The translations under genes and the position numbers were made by a program. Under the pieces are notes generated by a model. That model was not told the DNA's origin. It did no database searches and saw nothing but the letters and a program-made list of their open reading frames with translations. Shown here piece by piece: positions 5,930-8,309 of a stretch of DNA of 8,309 bases. Source of the DNA: Clostridia bacterium (GTDB lineage: Bacteria > Bacillota > Clostridia > Oscillospirales > Acutalibacteraceae); the NCBI GenBank assembly GCA_017631745.1, contig JAGBSR010000142.1:1-8309 (forward strand), written 5' to 3'. Within the stretch, counting starts at the first letter, position 1. The number at the start of each line of letters is the position of its first letter.

Positions 5930-7171
5930 ATGGTAAAATCCTTAAGCAATAAAAAATCTGATTTTCTTATTTTTCTTTGTTGGGCGGCATATACCTTTGC
6001 TTATGTTGCAAGGCTCAACTATAATGCCTCTATGGTGGAAATTCTCTCTCAGCTCGGCACAACCAAAGAGGCGGCAGGCACCGTCAGCTCATATTTCTTT
6101 TTCGCTTACGGTGTAGGTCAGCTTGTAAACGGATTGCTTTCAAAAAAATACAATACAAGATATTCCGTTGCTCTGGCACTTTTTGCTTCCTGCATTATCA
6201 ACTTTGCAATGACCTTCTGCCAAGGCATAGATGCAATGAAATATCTCTGGCTGTTAAATGGAGTTTTTCAGTCAATTCTCTGGTCTTCCCTTATAAAAAC
6301 ACTCTCAGACAATCTTGCTGACAGTAAGCTTTCAAAGGCGGTTATGGTTATGAGCACCACTGTTGCCTGCGGTACCTTTATGGCTTACGGCTTTGCGGCA
6401 CTGTTTTCATATTTGCAGATGAAGTGGACAGCGATTTTTTATGTGGCAGCTTTGCTCGCTGGAGCGGTGGCGGTCTTATGGCTTGCGGGAATGAGTACAC
6501 TGCAGAAAGCCGAAAAAGAAACAGCCAAGGCAGAAGCAAAAGAAAAAAGCAAGCTTTCACTTACGCCTGCTTTTGTTACGGGTGTTGCAGTTATACTCAT
6601 CTGTGCGGTGAGCAACGGCTTTATAAAAGACGGCATCACAACCTGGGTACCGTCAATTCTGAAAGAGGAATTTGCTGTGCCGTCGTCGCTGTCGATTATC
6701 ATAACATTATTGCTTCCGGTGCTGTCGATTTTCGGCACATCTATAGTGAATGCTTTGCATAAAAAGCAAAAGGATGAAAACGCCCTCAACGGTATTTTCT
6801 TTTTTGTCGCAGCGATACTTGCAGGGCTGATTATTCTCACTCTAAATTTAAAATCCGTACCCCTGACCCTTGCACTTTTCGGTGCGGTTGCCTGTCTGAT
6901 GGCAGCGGTCAATAATGTTATCACAAGTATTGTTCCTCTTTATTCGAGAGATAAAATTGATTCAGGCTTGTCTGCAGGCTTTCTTAATACATTCTGTTAT
7001 GTCGGCAGCACTTTATCGACATCTCTCCTGGGCAAGATAGCAGACACGAGAGGCTGGAATGATGTGCTCGTATGCATTTTGGTCTTTACGGCAGTTTCCT
7101 TTGTGATTTGCTTCGTTTCGGTGTTGCTGAAGAGAAAACGCCAATCGGCAGGATGCTTTTCGGAGGTATAA
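5930..7171 (+). CDS. MFS transporter, organophosphate:phosphate antiporter (GlpT/UhpT)-like
   Basis: The 413-residue protein has about 12 hydrophobic segments split by a central charged loop rich in Lys, Glu and Ala (about 191-210). Its first segment contains YVARLNYNAS, with R28 placed like GlpT Arg45. The seventh contains KDGITTWVPSILKEEF (233-248), closely matching the GlpT/UhpT R-x-G-x-x-[DN]-W-x-P-x-x-L region, with K233 at the position of GlpT Arg269. Keeping both positive charges favours a phosphorylated or otherwise anionic substrate; which one is unknown. In-frame TTG (5918) and GTG (5921) starts exist, but the ATG at 5930 lies one base after the upstream stop (TGA-A-ATG), which suggests translational coupling; the GGTGAG before it is a weak ribosome site. 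The stop abuts the next gene. Confidence 0.8.
   Translation: MVKSLSNKKSDFLIFLCWAAYTFAYVARLNYNASMVEILSQLGTTKEAAGTVSSYFFFAYGVGQLVNGLLSKKYNTRYSVALALFASCIINFAMTFCQGIDAMKYLWLLNGVFQSILWSSLIKTLSDNLADSKLSKAVMVMSTTVACGTFMAYGFAALFSYLQMKWTAIFYVAALLAGAVAVLWLAGMSTLQKAEKETAKAEAKEKSKLSLTPAFVTGVAVILICAVSNGFIKDGITTWVPSILKEEFAVPSSLSIIITLLLPVLSIFGTSIVNALHKKQKDENALNGIFFFVAAILAGLIILTLNLKSVPLTLALFGAVACLMAAVNNVITSIVPLYSRDKIDSGLSAGFLNTFCYVGSTLSTSLLGKIADTRGWNDVLVCILVFTAVSFVICFVSVLLKRKRQSAGCFSEV
7162..7166 (+). promoter_or_regulatory. Shine-Dalgarno site of pnuC inside the preceding gene
   Basis: GGAGG lies within the last codons of the MFS gene, 5 nt before the pnuC ATG at 7172. That ATG directly follows the MFS stop codon, so the two genes are almost certainly on one mRNA and translationally coupled. 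Confidence 0.85.
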
Positions 7172-7855
7172 ATGAAAAGGATAATAAGCTATTTTACCAA
7201 AGCTGAGCTTATACTGTGGACTTCTTCGGTGGTATTGATACTGACCTCATTTTTCATTTCTCAGGAAAGCGGTATTCTCGGTCTGGTTGCATCTCTGATA
7301 GGTGTTACCGCGCTTATTCTCTGTGCTAAAGGCAACCCCATAGGTCAGGTATTTATGATTGTTTTTTGCTGTATGTATACATACATTTCATATACCTTTT
7401 CCTATTACGGCGAAATGATAACTTATGCTTGCATGTCGCTTCCTATGGCTGTTGTAGCATTGGCATCATGGCTCAGGCATCCCTTTAAGGGTAACAAATC
7501 CGAAGTCAGTGTCAATCGTCTCCGGGGTAGGGAATATATTATTACTGCGGTACTCACCGTGGCTGTAACTATTGCATTTTATTTTATACTCAAAGCCTTT
7601 GATACGGCAAATCTTATTGTGAGCACCTTTTCGGTTACCACAAGCTTTTCGGCGGCCTATCTTATGTTCAGGCGAAGCCCGTACTATGCTCTTTTATATG
7701 CGGCAAATGATATAGTGCTGATTGTCTTGTGGACTCTTGCAGCGATGAAGGATATATCTTACGTATCAGTGATTATCTGCTTCGTGGCATTTCTTGCCAA
7801 TGATATTTACGGATTTGTCAGTTGGAGCAAAATGGAAAAACGACAGAATATGTAA
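7172..7855 (+). CDS. pnuC: PnuC-type transporter (nicotinamide riboside or related vitamin precursor)
   Basis: This 227-residue membrane protein has seven or so hydrophobic segments and the Pnu-family layout. It has a KGNPIGQ loop (53-59), YYGEM (78-82), a W-L-R end to the fourth segment (100-102), then RRSPYYALLYAANDIVLIVLW (167-187), K-D-I-S-Y (193-197) and NDIYGFVSW (210-218). PnuC proteins carry nicotinamide riboside across the inner membrane by facilitated diffusion, with uptake driven by intracellular phosphorylation. Relatives PnuT and PnuX carry thiamine and riboflavin. No TPP or FMN riboswitch is seen upstream, which mildly favours the nicotinamide riboside role. It is the last gene of the tight run 4053-7855. 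No kinase for the imported compound is in the window. The family is secure, the substrate less so. Confidence 0.88.
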   Translation: MKRIISYFTKAELILWTSSVVLILTSFFISQESGILGLVASLIGVTALILCAKGNPIGQVFMIVFCCMYTYISYTFSYYGEMITYACMSLPMAVVALASWLRHPFKGNKSEVSVNRLRGREYIITAVLTVAVTIAFYFILKAFDTANLIVSTFSVTTSFSAAYLMFRRSPYYALLYAANDIVLIVLWTLAAMKDISYVSVIICFVAFLANDIYGFVSWSKMEKRQNM

Positions 7856-7857
7856 GG

Positions 7858-7886
7858 TTTACATTTAAAATCAGATATGGTATAAT
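7858..7886 (+). promoter_or_regulatory. Near-consensus sigma-A promoter for the deaminase gene
   Basis: TTTACA (7858-7863), a 17-bp spacer and a perfect TATAAT (7881-7886) preceded by TGG make a strong extended -10 promoter. The -35 begins 3 nt after the pnuC stop. Transcription from about 7893 would give a leader of about 76 nt before the ATG at 7969. No hairpin terminator is seen after pnuC, so read-through into the next gene is also likely. Confidence 0.85.
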
Positions 7887-7968
7887 CCTAAAAGATGTGA
7901 CAAATTTTATATGCGGATATGCTAGATGATAAAAGTAAAGAGATATTACTTGCTGAAAGGATAAAACT

Positions 7969-8309
7969 ATGGTTAAACCGGAAATAGGTAAAAGAATATC
8001 TAAGATTGATACATATTTAAACTGTGCAGAAACCTTTGCTTACAGAAGTACCTGCCTTAAAAGGAAGTATGGAGCTGTAATCGTAAAAGACGATGCTGTT
8101 ATTTCAACAGGTTACAACGGTTCACCGCGGGGTTTTGAAAATTGCTGCGATATAGGAAAGTGCCCGAGAATGGAACTTAATATGCACCAAGGTGAGGGCT
8201 ACGGAATTTGCAGAGCTATACACGCTGAAGCTAATGCACTTCTCAACTGCTCAAGAGAGCAGACAATGGGTGCGGATTTATATCTTGTCGGCATCAATCC
8301 TCAGGATAA
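7969..8309 (+). CDS. Deoxycytidylate (dCMP) deaminase, 3' partial
   Basis: The frame stays open to the last base of the window, giving 113 codons plus two bases. It matches the dCMP deaminase (ComEB-like) pattern: YLNCAETFAYRSTCLKRKYGAVIV (residues 16-39), STGYNGSPRG (46-55), a Cys-rich stretch C59-C60-x4-C65, and CRAIHAEANALL (81-92) with the zinc-ligand and proton-shuttle H85-A-E87. The second zinc motif, PCxxC, should lie just past the edge of the window. The enzyme converts dCMP to dUMP for dTTP synthesis in the cytoplasm. GAAAGGA at 7955-7961, 7 nt upstream, supports the ATG. With its own strong promoter it is probably a housekeeping gene next to, not part of, the transporter locus. Confidence 0.9.
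   Translation, partial: MVKPEIGKRISKIDTYLNCAETFAYRSTCLKRKYGAVIVKDDAVISTGYNGSPRGFENCCDIGKCPRMELNMHQGEGYGICRAIHAEANALLNCSREQTMGADLYLVGINPQD

Noticed and set aside
6439..6924. 161-codon open frame on the minus strand inside the OPA-like transporter gene
   Set aside because: It lies wholly opposite a well-supported membrane protein gene, has no family motif and reads as a shadow of that coding strand. The same applies to the other antisense frames.
7926..7964. 12-codon ATG-to-TAA frame ahead of the dCMP deaminase
   Set aside because: No ribosome site, no recognisable leader-peptide feature such as a run of one amino acid, and its end overlaps the deaminase ribosome site.

Overview
The window reads as chromosomal DNA of a moderately AT-rich, low-GC Gram-positive bacterium, most likely an anaerobic gut Clostridia/Oscillospiraceae-type organism. 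This is inferred from the strong GGAG-type Shine-Dalgarno sites, compact co-directional genes, consensus sigma-A-like promoters and the protein families present. The species cannot be named from sequence alone. All genes are on the + strand. I see no rRNA, tRNA, CRISPR, transposase or phage gene.

Layout. (1) 1-1107: the C-terminal part of an MFS transporter of the GPH/MelB-like (sugar:cation symporter) type. (2) 1108-1467: a gene-poor gap holding a decayed N-terminal copy of the beta-helix gene found later at 4987, then a strong hairpin terminator, then an AT-rich promoter region. (3) 1468-3986: a second GPH-type transporter followed after 17 nt by a membrane-anchored alkaline-phosphatase-superfamily phosphodiesterase, closed by a GAAA-loop hairpin. 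(4) 4053-7855: a tightly packed run of a second, cytoplasmic phosphodiesterase-like enzyme, a right-handed beta-helix (pectate-lyase-like) protein without a signal peptide, an organophosphate-antiporter-like MFS protein, and a PnuC-type vitamin-precursor transporter. Spacings between these four are 13, 1 and 0 nt. (5) 7858-8309: a near-consensus promoter and the start of a deoxycytidylate deaminase gene that runs off the window.

How the genes may work together (inference). The block from 1468 to 7855 looks like one catabolic or salvage locus. It combines a GPH transporter for a glycan-like solute, an outward-facing and a cytoplasmic phosphoester/phosphodiester hydrolase, a cytoplasmic beta-helix carbohydrate-active candidate, an OPA-like transporter for a phosphorylated compound, and a PnuC-like transporter for a dephosphorylated nucleoside-type compound. 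Two readings fit: use of a phosphorylated or phosphodiester-containing saccharide, or scavenging of extracellular nucleotides/NAD-type molecules. Neither is proven by the sequence. The two GPH transporter paralogues, the first followed by a beta-helix relic, indicate that a transporter plus beta-helix module was duplicated here and one copy decayed. The deaminase appears to be a separately transcribed nucleotide-metabolism gene.
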